Part shown: in pieces, positions 36,395 to 48,891 of the stretch
How the letters are laid out: each line of letters opens with the position of its first letter
Numbering within the stretch: position 1 is the stretch's first letter
NCBI RefSeq assembly: GCF_036785885.1
Contig: NC_092312.1
Span: 11,612,001-11,676,000 of the forward strand
Source of the DNA: Coffea arabica
Taxonomy: Eukaryota > Streptophyta > Magnoliopsida > Gentianales > Rubiaceae
Length of the DNA stretch: 64,000 nucleotides
Direction of reading: 5' to 3'
Translations under genes and position numbers: made by a program
Notes under the pieces: model-generated
The model's input: only the letters and a program-made list of their open reading frames with translations
Databases searched by the model: none
Told to the model about the DNA's origin: nothing

Positions 36395-38257
36395 ATACTT
36401 CAGTTAGGAAATATCACGAATACTTTGTTACTAACCTGAAGCTCAAAGATACCAGCATCGTCCAACAATAAACACTAAGCCGGCTGACTTAAATGCTGAA
36501 TCAAATAGGAAGCTAGTTGAAGGCCGCCCAACGAGCAAGGGTATAAGAAACCTGTACAACCCTCCACGCTTTCCCAACTTTAGTCAGTATTTTATTGTGG
36601 AAAAGTTTCCTCCTCTAGATTGATTTCTTCCTCCACAGAAATAAGCAGATGCCGAAAACAATCTAAAAAACTTGGTAGCGGAAATAAGATGAAAATACGA
36701 TAAAAAGCGCCGCGGCTCTGCAACAAAGAAAGAAACGCCGCCAACGGGAGACTAGTCAGTTTCTTAATTATCAAACACAATTCCAAACCGACTGATTAAT
36801 CAAATGCATCTTCGGAATTGCACTTGGGAATAGGTTTGATCAACCCACATAACCCTGATAGAAACAGGACTTATAAACTAACTTTCTGTTGAATATCAAG
36901 AAAATCCTTCTGATATTACAATCACAGAAGACAAAAAAAAAAAAAAAAAATTGGATCCAAGAAATTCATGAAATGGTAAAGAGCATATGAAGTGTGAAGT
37001 CGGTTACCCTCCTTGCAGGGACAATAAATGTTGGAAGCCGTTAGAGAATTCGTCTGAAACATGTGTGAGCTAAAGTTGGGGGGTAGTTTTGTTACTTTGT
37101 TTGGGGAACACGTAAGTTGACAAGTTCCCAGGGCTGCGGAAGTCTGAAACTCTTTGTTTGGGGAACACGTAAGTTGACAAAGTTCCCAGGGTGCGGAAGT
37201 CTGAAACCAAACAAGAGTTCGAAGTTTCCTCAATAATCGAAATAAATACAATTCAGACCCTTGAGTGGTAACTTCCGACCGCGGTCCCCGAGTTTCATAT
37301 AGTTAGGGGTCATAACAGGGAAACTCCAAAGTCCAAAGTGTCCGGCAGAGATTAATGCTTTCAACGATCCGGTTTATTAATATTTTTGAATTAATCCTCA
37401 TAATAGGAAGGAAAAATTGTTTAAAAAGTTACTCACATTTAGTTAAATGAATTTTTTTTGTCTTTTACTTTTAAAATACTAATTTTATATCCCTTGTAAT
37501 ATCCAAGCAGTAAAATTTGGTTCCAATCTATGTTTTCGACCATTTTTTATCCCAAATTTGTTATGTTACTCACATGTGATTTCTTTTTTTTTACAGACAG
37601 AAAATTCAAATCTCATTTATAGTTAAACAAATGACTCAACACATATTCATTTTTATCCTTATAGGAGTAAGATTTAATCCAAATTATATTCATCTTTTTT
37701 CTTAAAAAAATGGGATTTGACTTGATTTATATTTCTTTTTACCACTAAAAAAGTGGAATCTGAACTTTTTGTATATAAAAAAAATGATTGTATGTGGATC
37801 ACATTTGATTTCAATTTAAAAAGTGACCAAAAATTTAAGTTAGAATCAATTTTTGTTAACTTGAATTTGTAGGAGATGTAAAGTTAATATTTTAAAAGTA
37901 AAGAGCGAAAAATTCATTTAGCGAAATGCAAGAGATGTTTTAAACAATTTTTCCAAATAGAAACATGAAACTTAATTTGGATTGATCTAGCTAGATCAGT
38001 TATCCATGTGAATTGAGTCGTCCTTCGGTTTTATACCATGTGATTATTTCTGGCTCCATTCTAATATTTCCTAGTAGCATCACATTACAAATTTGTAAAC
38101 ACAAAATTATTAGCCATAGACTTCAAAAATACTTGTATAGAATTGATATAGAAATATATTTATAGACCATATGGTATATTCGTATGGTCATATGACACTC
38201 ATGCAGTATGTTTGAAAAGTGATGGTAAATGAGACTGATGTGGCTAATTTATACTGC
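36395..38257. other. Intergenic region upstream of the helicase
   Basis: This should contain the helicase promoter and 5' leader; a possible donor CAG|GTTAGT on the minus strand lies near 36436. A 56-bp tandem duplication is listed separately. From 37380 onward it is AT-rich with long T and A runs and no visible gene. Confidence 0.5.
37095..37207 (+). repeat. Tandem duplication, about 56 bp x 2
   Basis: CTTTGTTTGGGGAACACGTAA ... TTGACAAGTTCCCAGGG ... GCGGAAGTCTGAAAC occurs twice in succession. The units differ by one- or two-base indels (GACAAG/GACAAAG, GGGCTGCGG/GGGTGCGG). It lies about 1.2 kb upstream of the helicase frame. Confidence 0.85.
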
Positions 38258-38598
38258 TACTCTTTCCGTCCCACTTTGATAGTTCTGTTTTTTTTTTTTT
38301 TTACACAGTTTAAGAAAAAGTAGTAGTTAACTTTGTTGGAAAAGTAAATTTAGATTTCTATTTTTCTAAAATATCCTCACATTAAATATGGTACAGCTTT
38401 ATGGGAATTTGAATTGATGGTTAAAAAAAAATCAATTCTCATTAAATGGAGGAGGTTTATAGTAACAACTTCTTATATTGAATAAGGGTATGTTAGAAAA
38501 ATTAAAATACAACTACATTTTTCAATTGGAAAGTGGACTATAATTTGGGACAGATGAAAAAGAAAATATAGGATTATCAAAGTGGGACGGAGGAAGTA
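38258..38598. mobile_element. Stowaway-like MITE (Tc1/mariner type)
   Basis: The left end CTCTTTCCGTCCCACTTTGATA pairs with the right end TATCAAAGTGGGACGGAGGAAG as terminal inverted repeats, and both are bordered by TA, the Stowaway target duplication. The CTCC-TCCGTCCCA end is the known Stowaway signature. The interior of about 290 bp is AT-rich and non-coding. A shorter relative lies at 20041. Confidence 0.85.
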
Positions 38599-39830
38599 TA
38601 ATATATGGTCTACAAGTGAGATCATATATTAATCCTAAATCCGTCTGACAGTAATTTAAGAAAACTTCACTTTATAATTTATAGAGCTTTTGGCAAAAAA
38701 TAATTATTAAGTTCGGGCGTATAGTTGCGTGAGTAAATAAATAAAAAGGACCACCCCAAACTTTACAAATTACACCCACAATTCCCACCAAAAATAAATA
38801 AATAAAAAGGACCCCAAACTTTAAACTAGGAAGGAGAAACAAAGCACATGTCTAGCTAGTTTGGGAGGAAGGAAATGGATAGAAAAGAAAGGCTTTGAAA
38901 GGATAATAAATTCTTTCCATCGTTTGAGAGCCAAAAAGAGAAGGAAAAGAAAGGATTTGGACTTCCTTCACTTCTCTCTGTGTATTGGAAAACTTTCCGC
39001 CCAAAGTTGGGCGGAAAAGGAAGGAAGGGACTGTGCTTTAAGTGAAATTTTCAATATGATAATATTACCCTCAAAATCATGATACAAAAATTTTTAATTC
39101 CGGATGAGTCTCTCAGCTTACTTGATTCACATTTATTTTCAAAAAGGGCAATTTTGTAAAATAACCTATTTGAGCATCTTTTCTTTTCATCTGTTTTCAA
39201 CTCCCAAACAAAAGAAAACCACTTACCTTCTTTTCTTTTTTAAAACTCCCAAACAACTTAGATAGAAACTTAAATCCTTTCCCATCCTTTCTTTTCTTTT
39301 CTAACTAACCCTTTCTCTTCTTTTCTTTTCTATTCTAAACTCCCAAACTAGCTAGAAGTTTCACATGCTTTTTCAAAAAAAATGCCGTGGAAAATTGTAT
39401 GCTGGGAAACAGCCAAGTTTCCCATTCCACGCCCAGTTGTCAATCCGGCCCCTCGCTGTCCGTCCCTCTGTTTGGAGAATTGCTTGTGGAAAAACAGAAA
39501 GATAAAAGAGTATGAGCAAAATCCAAACAATAAGTTATGGCCCATATCTTTTCTTCGCCCATTTGTGTACTCTGGTTCTAGTCCTACAGCTCCTTTTTTC
39601 CCTCCCCTCCGAAAACAAAAAGTGGCCATCGTTTTAATTTCTGTTTTTAAATCAATACAAACCGCTCGATTGGTTTGCTGCTTGATTTCTTAACACTTAA
39701 CAGAGGGCAATAGGAAAAAGAGAACCAAGGGAAAACAAACAAAATAAAAGAGAGTCTCAATCTCTTTGCTGGACAAGGGGAGGGGGAAGGTATCAACTAG
39801 CAAGAGAGAGAGAGGAGAACAGAGGAGGCA
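38599..39830. other. Upstream region of the desaturase gene
   Basis: Apart from the 0.5-kb TIR element there is no gene. The last 150 bases are GA-rich (GAGAGAGAGAGGAGAACAGAGG), a common plant 5' leader type, and should include the desaturase 5' UTR. No clear TATA box was picked out. Confidence 0.5.
38851..39356. mobile_element. TIR element of about 0.5 kb
   Basis: Perfect 17-base inverted ends, TCTAGCTAGTTTGGGAG (38851-38867) and CTCCCAAACTAGCTAGA (39340-39356), bound a 506-bp segment. Near each end are related AAAGAAAAG/CTTTTCTTT blocks, and an internal CTCCCAAAC recurs near 39200 and 39245. No transposase frame is present. CACATG occurs close to both outer edges but is not adjacent on the right, so the target duplication and superfamily remain undecided. 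Confidence 0.7.
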
Positions 39831-42292
39831 ATGGGGTTCGTAGAAGATGATAAAGAAGGAGTAATGGCTACAGATTTTTTCTGGTCATATACAGATGAGC
39901 CCCATGCCTCTCGTAGAAGACAGATCCTCTCTCAGTATCCTCAAATCAGAGAACTTTTTGGCCCTGACCCTTTTGCTTTTCTCAAGGTAGTTTCAACTTG
40001 CAGCAATGGCATTTCAATTTTAATTGATTTTGTGTATATCGCTTGAATTTGTGTAAATGTTTGATGGGATTTGGTTATTCGTTAATGTGGGTGCAAAAAA
40101 AAAAAATTTTTTTTTTAAAAAACTAATCTTTTGATCTTTCTTGTTTTATTTTTAATTTTTTTCATAAATTGTGTCTGCTAGTGCATCTTGCGTTCATTTG
40201 ACTTGAAAGTTTTTGAATTTTTGCATTCCTAGTTTGATATTGACCTTGTTTTTGATGTTCTTTCGGGCTTTCGATGATGCATTGTGTTATTTATGCTGGA
40301 AAAGGTTTATGCTTTTTGGTTGGCATTATGCGATCTTTGAGGTTTTAAAGCTGTTTTGTTTAGATCGAATAGTGTTGACTTTGGGATCTCTGTTATTGAC
40401 CTACCAGATATTTACATTAATTCTGGCAAAGAATCAAGTACTCGGTGTAGAGCTAAATCCTGAATCTTCAGTCCTCCAATTCTTTTTCTGTCCTTTTAAC
40501 CGGAAGACTTTCCTCTAAGAATATGAAACTTTTGGTGGCAACTTTATCGAATCTTCCTTTTTTGAGTTGTTCAGGTGTTTGAACCCCATCATTAGTCTGG
40601 AAGGTTCAGTATTAGTTTCAATGATCTATGGTCTTTATGGTTGGAATATACGCAAACCCTTTTTTGGTTGGCATGGTCGGCCAATGGTATTTTCGTCATT
40701 GTTAATGGGACAGGGTGAATTGGCGATTCACATTTGCGAATTGCTACCCGTGTAATGGGCAGAGATAAGGTGCCCTTTGCTCTGTTTTAATTGATTAAAT
40801 TTTCACCCATTATAAGCGAATATTAGATAGCTATAACTTAGCTGTGAATGGCAATGGACAATTACAGATTCCTCCCATAACTTGGAGCCTTCTGAGGATA
40901 CCCAGCAATTGTAGAATTTTCTTGTTTTGCTAATAATCTTTCTTAAGATTGCTGATCTCTGACAACTGTTCACTTGGCTGTCTAATTTTCCTTGAGCTGT
41001 ATGTTGTGACCATAGGCATGTTGTACTTGCAAAACTGCCTCTGATGATGTAATATCTGATGTCAATGGGTAAGATAATACTTGTTTTTTCTACAGTCTTC
41101 TCACAGCAGATGTGAAAATGGTACTTGAAAGGGTTTGTTGTCTCAGGTTTTTTTTTTTTTAATTCTTTTAGGTGGAGACGGTATTCATATGGCAGCATAG
41201 AGCATCAAAAGATTCATATTAAATACTCTTATTGACCAACATTGAGAATAGCTATCAACACTTGGAATTCTTTTTGTTTCACTTTCTTTTTTGGTCGATA
41301 GATAGATGCGAGTTGATGTGTTACCATAGATGACATACACTAAGTTCAACAGGTTTCTTTGTTTGTCAGTATGAAAGTTTCTATAGCTCCTAATGTTGCA
41401 CTTATTCTCGTGTCATTTGCTTTTTGTTTGCCTGATGCTCTGCAAATTTCTTTTGCAGATTGCTATGGTTGTTTTGCTTCAGCTGTGGACTGCAACGTAC
41501 CTTCACGATGCAAGTTGGCTGAAGATATTGATGGTGGCCTACTTTTTTGGCTCGTTTCTGAACCACAACCTCTTCCTGGCCATTCATGAACTGAGTCACA
41601 ATCTTGCCTTTTCAACTCCTGTCTACAACCGTTGGCTTGGGATTTTTGCTAACCTTCCTATCGGGGTACCTATGTCTGTCACCTTCCAAAAGTACCATCT
41701 TGAGCATCATCGCTTCCAAGGAGTCGATGGAGTCGACATGGATGTCCCAAGCCTTGCGGAAGGCCATCTTGTGACAAACATTCTCACAAAATCCATTTGG
41801 GTCGTCTTACAACTCTTCTTTTATGCTTTCCGGCCACTTTTTCTCAAACCAAAACCGCCTGGTATATGGGAGCTTGTCAATTTGCTTGTTCAGTTGGCTC
41901 TTGATGCAGCTATGGTCTATTTCTGGGGCTGGAGATCTTTTGCATATATGATCCTTTCAACTTTTGTTGGTGGTGGAATGCACCCAATGGCTGGTCACTT
42001 TATCTCAGAACATTATGTCTTTAAGCCAGACCAAGAAACATATTCCTACTACGGTCCCTTGAATCTAATGACTTGGCATGTAGGATACCACAATGAGCAT
42101 CATGATTTTCCTAGGATTCCTGGGTACAAGCTTCACAAGGTGAGGGAGATTGCACCTGAATATTATGACAGTTTGAAGTCATATAGATCTTGGAGCCAAG
42201 TCATCTACATGTATATAATGGACTGCACTGTTGGTCCCTTCAGTAGAATGAAGAGAAAGTTGTCTACAGTGACCACAAACAAATCTGATTAA
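39831..42292 (+). CDS. Sphingolipid delta(4)-desaturase, DES1-like
   Basis: Two exons, 39831-39986 and 41459-42292, join in phase 0 to 329 residues, the usual family length. The enzyme introduces a trans double bond at C4 of sphinganine-type bases in ceramide in the ER membrane, using a di-iron centre. All three histidine boxes are present: HELSH 95-99, HLEHH 132-136 and HNEHH 263-267. The N-terminal [20 protein letters not shown], which begins at Met12 and follows GV, is the family's signature lipid-desaturase N-domain. Hydrophobic segments lie around residues 53-96 and 160-225. The start is chosen because the whole conserved N-domain follows it and GA-rich leader precedes it. The 1.5-kb intron contains short unrelated open frames. 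In Arabidopsis this gene and allantoinase are, as I recall, close neighbours, as here. Confidence 0.95.
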
Positions 42293-45056
42293 GGTTTTTC
42301 TAGTGCTGCATTCCCTTTCCTTTTCCTCGCGTTTTTCCTGGTTTTAACATGGGATAGGCCTTTTTTGTTCTTTAAGTCGTTGGTTAGTTTTATGGTTTAG
42401 TACACAAACAAGATTTTGTAGTACTATTAGTTTTCTTTTTCCATTTTTCCTCTTACTAAAATGACATTTTCTGAGTTATGTTGTCGAAGCATGGAGGTAT
42501 AGATGTTGCTAGTTGATATATTTGTAATACTATGAACTATTTTAGATTTATTTGCCCCATTTTTCTCCCTATGGAAGTTTTTTTTTTTTTTTTTCACTTT
42601 TTGGAATTCTTTCTACCTTGTTTGGATGGCATATTTGTATGCCTTGTATCTCATTTGATACGAGTTGGCAACTTTAATCGGATTTATTCCTGCACCCCTC
42701 TATTGAAACATGAAAGATGGTGGGGGTCTTGCATTTGAACATCGTGTAAAAAATTTTCTACGTTGGTGGCGTTGAAAATGAAAAAAATTTATTCCTATAC
42801 TAGTGGGTGAGGAACACTCAATGTGTGTAAGAAAAAAAATAAATAACGAGAGAAAAATAAATGATCCACTCCAGGAGGAGAGTGCAATCCTCGAGTTAGG
42901 CTGATTCTTGCAGCATTTAAACCAAGGAATATAATTATACAGTAACAGAAATGGAAGGTGAGTCGGGCTGGTTCTTGTAGCATTTCAAGCGAGGAATAAT
43001 TATAGAGTAATAGAAATGGAAGGTGATGCATTGGAATAACTAGGACTGTCAATGGGGTCGGGCTAACTCGAGTTTGGCTCGTTCGGCCTGAGAAAAAGCT
43101 CGATGAGCTTGACCTTTTAGTCAGTCAGTTTGAACTTGAATCTAAAAATTAGGTCCAAAATAAATATGGGTCGAGTTTGGGTCTCATTAGGTTCAAATCT
43201 GATATAGGCTCGACCCTTAAATTACTTATATATATAATGATACATATAATATTTTATATTTTGATATTATATATAATTATATATTCAAATAAATTATTAT
43301 TAAATACTAAATATATATAAAATACAAAAATATATTTGAAGACTGATCTACTAGCTTTCTTGAAAGTCAATATTGGTAATGCATAACCAAAACTTTAACT
43401 TTTCTTATTGCTTGAGTAATTTTTTGTGTTGACATAATATTGATTAATTTCTTTTTGGTCTAGAAACACAAATCATCCAATATGTTTGGATTCAAGTCAC
43501 AAACATATGAAGAAGTTCCAACCTTTAAAGATGTGTTGACTTATGGCCGCATGTTTTATTACTATTTTTCATGTATTTTGAACGAATTAGATATAAATAT
43601 TGTTGAAAAATTATTTGGTTTATGTACTTTTTAAGACCTATTACTTGTTCATGTTTAGTTTTAATGTTGTAGTCATGTAAATGTTAAATTAGTTTTATAA
43701 CTCAATAGTTATAGTAATTATATTAAGAAAATTGAAGAGCAATAAGTGAGTTTGGGTCAAACCCGAATAAGACTCAAAACCTGAATATTTTGTGAATTGA
43801 GTGTGATCATCATATATATTAACCCGAAACTCATGGTCCAAAATTCGAAAGTATTACAAATTAAATGAGTTAAGATTGAATTTATGAAAGCTTGATTCAC
43901 ATGACCCGATTAACTGGCCTAGAAATAACATCGATTAATAGCGCCGATTAACATGGGGATTAGTGGGTTAGTTAATCGTGAGAAACTGGCATGGAAAGAA
44001 GAGTGCAATGATAGTTAGTGTATAAGGGTGGAAAATTTAGTAAATATAAGAGGTGGATGGATGATACTGAATCGTGGAAGGATGTATTTGAAAAAACAAA
44101 TAAGTTGGTCCAGATCAAGCACCAAACTTACTCAGACTTTTTATATCGAGAGAGATTTAGTTTGGTTGAGCTGTTTTGACACAAAATTCATTTCTTTTAT
44201 AAATCGGGTCTAGCTCCCTCGTATACAACTGGGTTCATTTCCAAAAGCCCATTGGTATGTTATGGGCTGGTCCAGCATTATTGGACTTTCCTAATAAGAG
44301 TTGGATGAGTCACATATGATAAAAATGGATCCAGAGTCACTCAAGTTAAATTTTTATGAGTTCTCACAACATTTGGTTTAAACTTGCATAATTTTAGCAC
44401 AAACATTGGAATTTGTCAATTGACGAAACTAAGTGGGTGTAAAAAAAAAAAAAAAAAAATCACAATTACATCAAAATTGTAACCAAAAGTTGTAAGAATT
44501 ATACTATCAACTGACTGGACAAACGTCAATTTGAGAGGCTGATTGGAGAAAAACTTGACTTGAGAGGCTGATCCGAGAAAAACACCAGTTCGAGCATTGC
44601 AGACTCTTTCTTCTTGAAAGACAAATTACAGACTTTTAAAAGTTCTTCGGTGAACATCAAGTTTTCAACCCTGATTGACTAAGGCTTTTTAGTAGATAAA
44701 CCCCCCTAAGTTCCAGCAGATTGTGATGGCCATGTTTGGAACATTCTACTGCAAAGCAAGGAAATTTCGTGGGTTGCTACTACAAAGTAAAGAACTAGTA
44801 GCTAGGGACCATGCACATGCACGTTTTGGCTTTTATTCTGCAGGCAAGAAACTGAGAATCCACAGCATCTTCAACTGAGTTCTTTGTCACACCCTTCCAA
44901 ATCCAGCAGACACTGGAGCTCCAGCCAGTTCAATCGACTACCTGATTATCATGAAAATTATATCAATTTTATATGGTGACCCGTTAAAAGTTTAGTGAAA
45001 TTAGGAATTCTATGTAATACATATTTGCATTTGCAGGTTCCAAGAAAAGATTGGGT
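42293..45056. other. Convergent intergenic region
   Basis: It lies between the 3' ends of the desaturase (+) and tetraspanin (-). It contains a short tandem duplication at 42899-43027, then AT-rich sequence at 43230-43330 and GGTCGGG/AACCCGA words at 43050-43080, 43750 and 43900 that resemble edges of an old transposon. No gene is visible. Confidence 0.55.
42899..43027 (+). repeat. Tandem duplication, about 65 bp x 2
   Basis: The block GGCTGATTCTTGCAGCATTT ... AATTATACAGTAACAGAAATGGAAGGTG is repeated at once as GGCTGGTTCTTGTAGCATTT ... AATTATAGAGTAATAGAAATGGAAGGTG. The copies differ at several positions, so this duplication is older than the helicase array. Confidence 0.8.
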
Positions 45057-47434
45057 TCATGGTACCCTCCGGTCCTCGTATTTGTAGTAAACGAATTGTG
45101 GTTCCCCAATCGCATATGTTGGAATCGTTTGTGCAGCAGGAGGGTTCAGAAACGGGGCCCTGAAATTACCATGCTCTACATCACTATCAGTATCATAGTT
45201 GATTCTCTCGTCTGCATCTACACTTTTGATGATTGTGGCAATCAAGATGGAGCAACCCTGTGGAATTCATGCATCATAAAGATTGTGATTTGGAATGCAA
45301 TACAGCAGATTCATTTCATGGAATAGTCTATAAGGAGCTTGAAAATTTTCAATCGTTAAACAACTATACTTGTTAAAATGGTTTCACTTTGCATCAAATT
45401 AAGAAAAGTCACTCGTGGCTTTGCAGTTAAGGTAATCTTGAATTTTGTTTTTTCAATTCACTGTATAAGTGATTGAAGGAGACGGAAATGACATGACAAA
45501 TACGAGAGTCGAAAGTCCGTTTTTTTTTTTATATATATATATAGAAAAATATACTACAGCAATTTGATATATGTAAAGTAAAAGAATAATTGAAAAATGT
45601 GTCAAGATCGAGAATATTTAAACAAGGTTACGTTTGTATATAGTGTCAAAATAATAAGAATAAAATAACAAATTATATTAAAAGGGCAATAAAAAGAACT
45701 AGCAAAATGCAATTGCTTGATTTTCCAAGTAAAGAAACCAAAGAAAGTACCTGAGCTAGAAATATCGAGAATGAAACCCATTGACATAATTGCATATTTG
45801 AACTCACAAAATCCTTGAAATCGTCGAATCTTCCTGATGGATCATCCGGTAGATCCTATCATGGCACCAATAGCAGGTGATGAGACCCAAACAATTACGT
45901 TGGACGATTTGATTTGCACACACAAAAAAGTTAAGGTCTTTTGACATCTAATTTTACCTCTTCCCAGTCTGAGTTGAGCAGAACATCTGCTAGCAATGCT
46001 GTGTCCAATATGAGAAGCACGAAGACAACGAAAGAGTACTGTGTTGTGATTAAGGTCAACAAATTTCAAAGCCATGCTGCCCAATTATAACTCTGGAGAT
46101 TTATTTGTGACAAGGATACACAGCTAAGGCACCAGGAATTGGCAGTATCTGCTGCCATATGGCCAAGGAATGTGATTGCACACAAAGCAATGCCAACACC
46201 AACAAAAGCATGAATCAACCTGCATAGAATGCAAGTTACACAAGAAGAAATACTGGATTCAAAAGGAAATGACTCGACTCAAACTGTCAAAGCAATTGCC
46301 TTTGGTAAATAGAAACGAGCTTTTCCTGCTAAAATTGACAAAGCAAAAGCTTTTGTTCAAGAAGATATTAATTTGGACTTTGCAGTTAATTCTCGTGATG
46401 ACCATGCAAATATTTAGCATGATTATATGATTCATATTGTGTTCAGGAGATTTAAACACATAACAATCAATAAAACATCCACAGTGAGATAATTAACTAT
46501 TAATTGCCTGCTGGTACATAAACAAAAAAAAAAAGGGGAACTTTTTAAGGTAGTGAAGGCTAAGAGCCTGTAGGCAAGATAAACCAAGAATGAAGTAACA
46601 CGAAGGAACTTTGCTCTAGTGTCATAGAAAATATATAGAAAGAGACAGCAACATAATATTGATCTGCTGAGAAAAATAAATCATACTTCTTAAGCATAAA
46701 CTTACCATGGCGAAGCAAAATCATAATCGTCATCATCATCAGATTAACTTACCATGGCAAGGCAAACTTACCTGACCTAGGATCCTAACATTATTACTGA
46801 ATATATAAACAAAAAAGGAACTTTTTGTGCAAGATTGTGAAGACTACTAGCTTGTAGTTAAAATAACCCTAGTGAAAATTAACAAGAAAGAACTTTGCGT
46901 TAATTGAACAATATTTAAAACGAGATAGTTCAACTTCTATTACTGCAGTTATTGTGTATCTTGTCATCGAAAAAGAGCTTTGTTCAGCTCTGATCTTGAA
47001 GAAGAGCTTATATAGGTAAGGTGATCCCAAGATAACATCAAGGAGCTTTATAAGAAGCTTTACATATAGGAGTATCTAATAAAGAAACCCTAAGCTACGC
47101 AAATGGGAACTCTGCCGCGAGTTTCACTGCCAAATGACTAAGAATATCTTAAACATGATAGGCAATCAGGTGGTATAAAAGACTAGCTAGGTTAGACTCC
47201 AAGAATAGCGACTTCTGTGCTTCAAAATTGGAATAAGTTAAAAGATTATACTTACCATGGCAAAGCATAAGCATCATCATCATCATCAGCAACAGATGAG
47301 CTGTAGTCGATGTCTCGCTCCCAAACTCTAATCATCCAGATACCATATACGATCATTGCAATTCCCAACAAACCCATTGCTGCATTCAACACTTTTAGGG
47401 TTACTTGCAGGCATCTCTTCATAGCTCTCGCCAT
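45057..47434 (-). CDS. Tetraspanin, TET19 / TOM2A-homologue class
   Basis: Five minus-strand exons (47434-47256, 46219-46120, 46038-45958, 45855-45751, 45257-45057) join to 666 bases, 221 residues. It has four membrane spans: about 14-34 (LNAAMGLLGIAMIVYGIWMI), 61-84 (LIHAFVGVGIALCAITFLGH), 93-115 (after SWCLSC) and 143-166. The loop between spans 3 and 4 is short (NSDWEEDLPDDPSGRFDDF) and lacks the CCG motif of classical tetraspanins, as in the plant TET19/TOM2A group. The cytosolic tail ends with PTYAIGEPQFVYYKYED. These proteins organise membrane domains; TOM2A is known as a tobamovirus host factor. The start at 47434 (MARAMKRCLQ) fits the family; an open frame continues upstream but has no family resemblance. 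The first loop has a Asp run (VADDDDDAYALPW) coded by a GAT/CAT repeat. Intron 1 holds duplicated exon 1 sequence. Confidence 0.88.
46519..46910 (-). repeat. Duplicated exon-1 end and intron sequence inside tetraspanin intron 1
   Basis: Around 46701-46740 the minus strand reads codons for DDDDYDFASPW followed by a donor GTAAGT, a copy of the true exon 1 end DDDDDAYALPW with its donor at 47250-47255. A second ACCATGG-donor copy lies near 46750. Neighbouring sequence AAAAAGGAACTTTTT ... GAAAGAACTTTGC appears twice (about 46535-46620 and 46812-46900). This looks like local tandem duplication; no ATG-bearing copy of the exon start is included. Confidence 0.7.
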
Positions 47435-47639
47435 TTTCAAACTAGCTAAGTATAAATTAAGCTTGTTTAAATCTTTACAGTCTATCACTTGCTGAAAATA
47501 TATGTGCAAGACTTGCAAATTGCATAAGACCTTAAAAGTGGTTTTAGTAGTTAGACCTTGATTAACTGCAGATGTCTCGAGACTTCTGCTGTTCAGAGTT
47601 TGGACCAGTGGCATTTATCCTCAATTGTTCTTCTACTTT

Positions 47640-47912
47640 CTTAGGACTCGTTTGGTTCAAATTTCAAAATCACTATCACAATAGGTACAATATAATGAGG
47701 AATAACAATAGATTTGATAAAAATGCATAGGGTGATTGGTAACTTTACAATAACATGTTTTAATAATAAACAAACGAAATGCTACTCTGTAGTAGTTAAT
47801 CATGAAACCCATTAACAGATTCTGATTGACTTAAAATAAATATTATATATGGATATGATTGAAATTGATACCCATTCCTTATCTTAAAACCTATTTACCA
47901 AACACCTCCTTA
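47640..47912. mobile_element. Possible MITE upstream of tetraspanin
   Basis: ACTCGTTTGGTTCAAATTTC at the left and TATTTACCAAACACCTCC at the right are short inverted relatives around an AT-rich non-coding interior of about 250 bp. It lies in the region where the tetraspanin promoter is expected. Terminal repeats are weak, so this is tentative. Confidence 0.35.
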
Positions 47913-48818
47913 GTTTTGAAGTGCTGCGGTTATGTGGATTTTACAAGGAAAGGCTATTGTTGCAAGCTTGTACTGGATTAAACTCCATGAGCTACAGCAG
48001 TTGGCAACAAAAATGATGCATGCAATCAAAGGAAGGAAATTTCCACGTTGCAACAAAAATGATGCAATGGAAGGAAGGAAATTTCCATGAAACATCCCAT
48101 GCTTTTTGTACTTACGTTCAATGACACTGAAGACTAGGTGTATCTGATAAAACTGAATTCTAAATTCGGCAAACTATAAGATTGTTAAGTATTAAATCTA
48201 ATACATGTTAATGATACTAATTAATAAGTGAATAGTTTAACACTTATTTTTTTAAACAAGTTTTATTTAAAAAATTTAGTATCATTTAATTAATTTACAC
48301 GTTCTATTTTTTTGTAATCAAACGTGTTTGAACGTATCAAGATTGAATTATATTATCAAAAAGGACCTAGATATTGGTGCTTTTTGTTTGTGTCTGCTCT
48401 TGAAGTATTCATTATCCCGCACCACCCCATCACCCAGCCTCCGGCTTCGTCCAAGTTAGTTTGTGATCAATATTAGCTTGATTTTTGCCAAATTTCCAGC
48501 CCCATAAAAAAGAGAGGGGCCCGGGCGGAAGAGAACGTAGGTGAACATCTTTATAGAAGGAATGGATTGACTAAAATTGTGAGCTCAACCAATGGTTTCA
48601 CAAAAAATCTAAAACCTTACTAAGAGAGGTGAAAAGTTTTAAACCCGAATTTTTAGTTGTTTTGGTGCCAGCCACCATTAGTGGGTAAGCACAATTTCGA
48701 GCCCTAAATGGTGAGTCCCAAGTCCCAACCTTCCCGCACGATATTTATAATTGGTAATAAATCCAAAAATGTTCAATTTTCTAAATCTCATAGGCATGGT
48801 AAGCCCAGGCAGTCATCT

Positions 48819-48891
48819 GATGCTGTGGTGTAGTGGTTATCACGTTAGTCTTACACACTAAAGGTCCCCAGTTCGATCCTGGGCAGCATCA
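48819..48891 (+). tRNA. tRNA-Val (anticodon TAC)
   Basis: A 73-base cloverleaf. The acceptor stem GATGCTG pairs fully with CAGCATC and is followed by discriminator A. The D arm holds TGTAGTGGTTATCACG (A box). The anticodon stem TTAGT/ACTAA encloses loop CTTACAC with anticodon TAC. The T arm is CCCAG-TTCGATC-CTGGG (B box). No intron and no encoded CCA, as expected for a nuclear plant tRNA. It reads valine GUA codons. A T run terminator is not immediate. Confidence 0.93.

Noticed and set aside
35846-36439. Plus-strand open frame of about 197 codons with three 60-residue repeats
   Set aside because: It is the antisense of the 180-bp array, whose minus strand matches the helicase N-terminus. A unit length divisible by three keeps any open frame open.
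47435-47614. Upstream in-frame extension of the tetraspanin exon 1
   Set aside because: The added residues have no family resemblance, and MARAMKRCLQ fits the usual tetraspanin start; it is probably 5' UTR.
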